A DNA stretch of 5,273 nucleotides, from NCBI GenBank assembly GCA_905235815.1, contig CAJOMT010000128.1, forward strand, positions 1-5,273. The letters are read 5' to 3'. Origin of the DNA: an uncultured Clostridia bacterium. GTDB lineage: Bacteria > Bacillota > Clostridia > Christensenellales > Borkfalkiaceae. Below the pieces are notes generated by a model. The model had not been told where the DNA came from. It saw only the letters and a program-made list of their open reading frames with translations, and made no database searches. The translations under genes were made by a program, and so were the position numbers. Of this stretch, positions 5,132 through 5,273 are shown one piece after another. How positions within the stretch are numbered: the first letter of the stretch is position 1; every line of letters starts with the position of its first letter.

Positions 5132-5273
5132 TTAAGTGCAACACTTGGCGAGATTTTCATTAAATAAATCTATAGGTTTTAAGAAATGTAAAACTTTTTT
5201 AGGTCTGGCGTTGATCAACGCCAGATTCTTTTTTAGCGTTTTTTCACTTACTCTTTCAAGATTTCTACCTTTC
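5132..5273 (-). CDS. IS30-family transposase, C-terminal 46 residues
   Basis: On the minus strand an open frame enters from the right edge and stops at TAA 5134-5132. It encodes KGRNLERVSEKTLKK, then NLALINARPKKVLHFLKPID, then LFNENLAKCCT. The pattern KGRxLxxVSxxTLxxxLxxxNxRP(R/K)KxLxxxxPxxLF is characteristic of the end of IS30-family DDE transposases, just after the catalytic Glu. The catalytic residues themselves lie outside the window, so I cannot tell whether the element is intact. The consensus RPRK-x-L-G is changed to RPKKVLH, a mild departure. Confidence 0.85.
   Translation of the reverse strand, partial: KGRNLERVSEKTLKKNLALINARPKKVLHFLKPIDLFNENLAKCCT
5204..5234 (+). terminator. Terminator-like palindrome inside the transposase 3' end
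   Basis: TCTGGCGTT, GATC, AACGCCAGA form a perfect palindrome (5204-5225) followed on the plus strand by TTCTTTTTT (5226-5234). It lies within coding sequence for the transposase on the minus strand, where no T-run follows it. It should therefore stop plus-strand transcription entering the element from outside, but not that of the transposase. Confidence 0.65.

Larger units (their letters stand above)
5120..5273 (-). mobile_element. End of an IS30-family insertion sequence (partial)
   Basis: The element is defined by the transposase C-terminus and about a dozen following bases (near 5120-5131, GAATTGTCAAG), where the terminal inverted repeat would be expected. The exact boundary cannot be set because the other end lies outside the window. 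It begins two to three bases after the palindromic repeat. Confidence 0.7.

Overview
The window looks like part of a low-GC Bacillota (clostridial, probably gut) chromosome. The grounds are strong AGGAGG-type ribosome binding sites, sigma-A promoters of the TTGACT-17-TATAAT kind, AT-rich spacers, lipoproteins with lipoboxes, a BMP-family nucleoside-type binding protein and an InlB-like repeat lipoprotein. This assignment is inferred from style and families, not from a marker gene.

Layout, left to right. 1-911 (minus): most of a BMP/Med-family ABC-transporter substrate-binding lipoprotein, cut at its C-terminus by the window edge, with its own promoter at 1078-1106. 912-1507: spacer holding the leader and promoter of that gene, copy 1 of a structured dispersed repeat (1207-1317), two hairpins and a strong terminator. 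1508-2911 (minus): a 467-residue lipoprotein made of two tandem modules of about 215 residues, promoter at 2940-2970. 3052-3159: a large imperfect palindrome. 3170-3278: copy 2 of the dispersed repeat. 3312-3527 (plus): a remnant matching only the N-terminus of NahK/APH-type sugar kinases. 3533-3690: AT-rich, apparently empty. 3750-3911 (plus): a remnant that looks like an internal slice of glucuronate isomerase (UxaC), overlapping a good promoter. 4005-4898 (plus): an unrecognised exported protein or lipoprotein, followed by a terminator. 5016-5117: a 102-bp palindromic repeat. About 5120-5273 (minus): the 3' end of an IS30-family transposase.

Two export-related genes are therefore intact or nearly so (BMP protein, InlB-like lipoprotein), and one more is intact but unknown. 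The stretch from 3050 to the right edge is an accessory zone: intergenic repeats, two gene fragments of carbohydrate metabolism and an insertion sequence. I see no evidence that the genes form one pathway. The two minus-strand lipoproteins each have their own promoter, and a terminator separates them. The most interesting structural signal is the pair of repeats at 1207-1317 and 3170-3278, whose outer arms differ by three compensatory base-pair changes.
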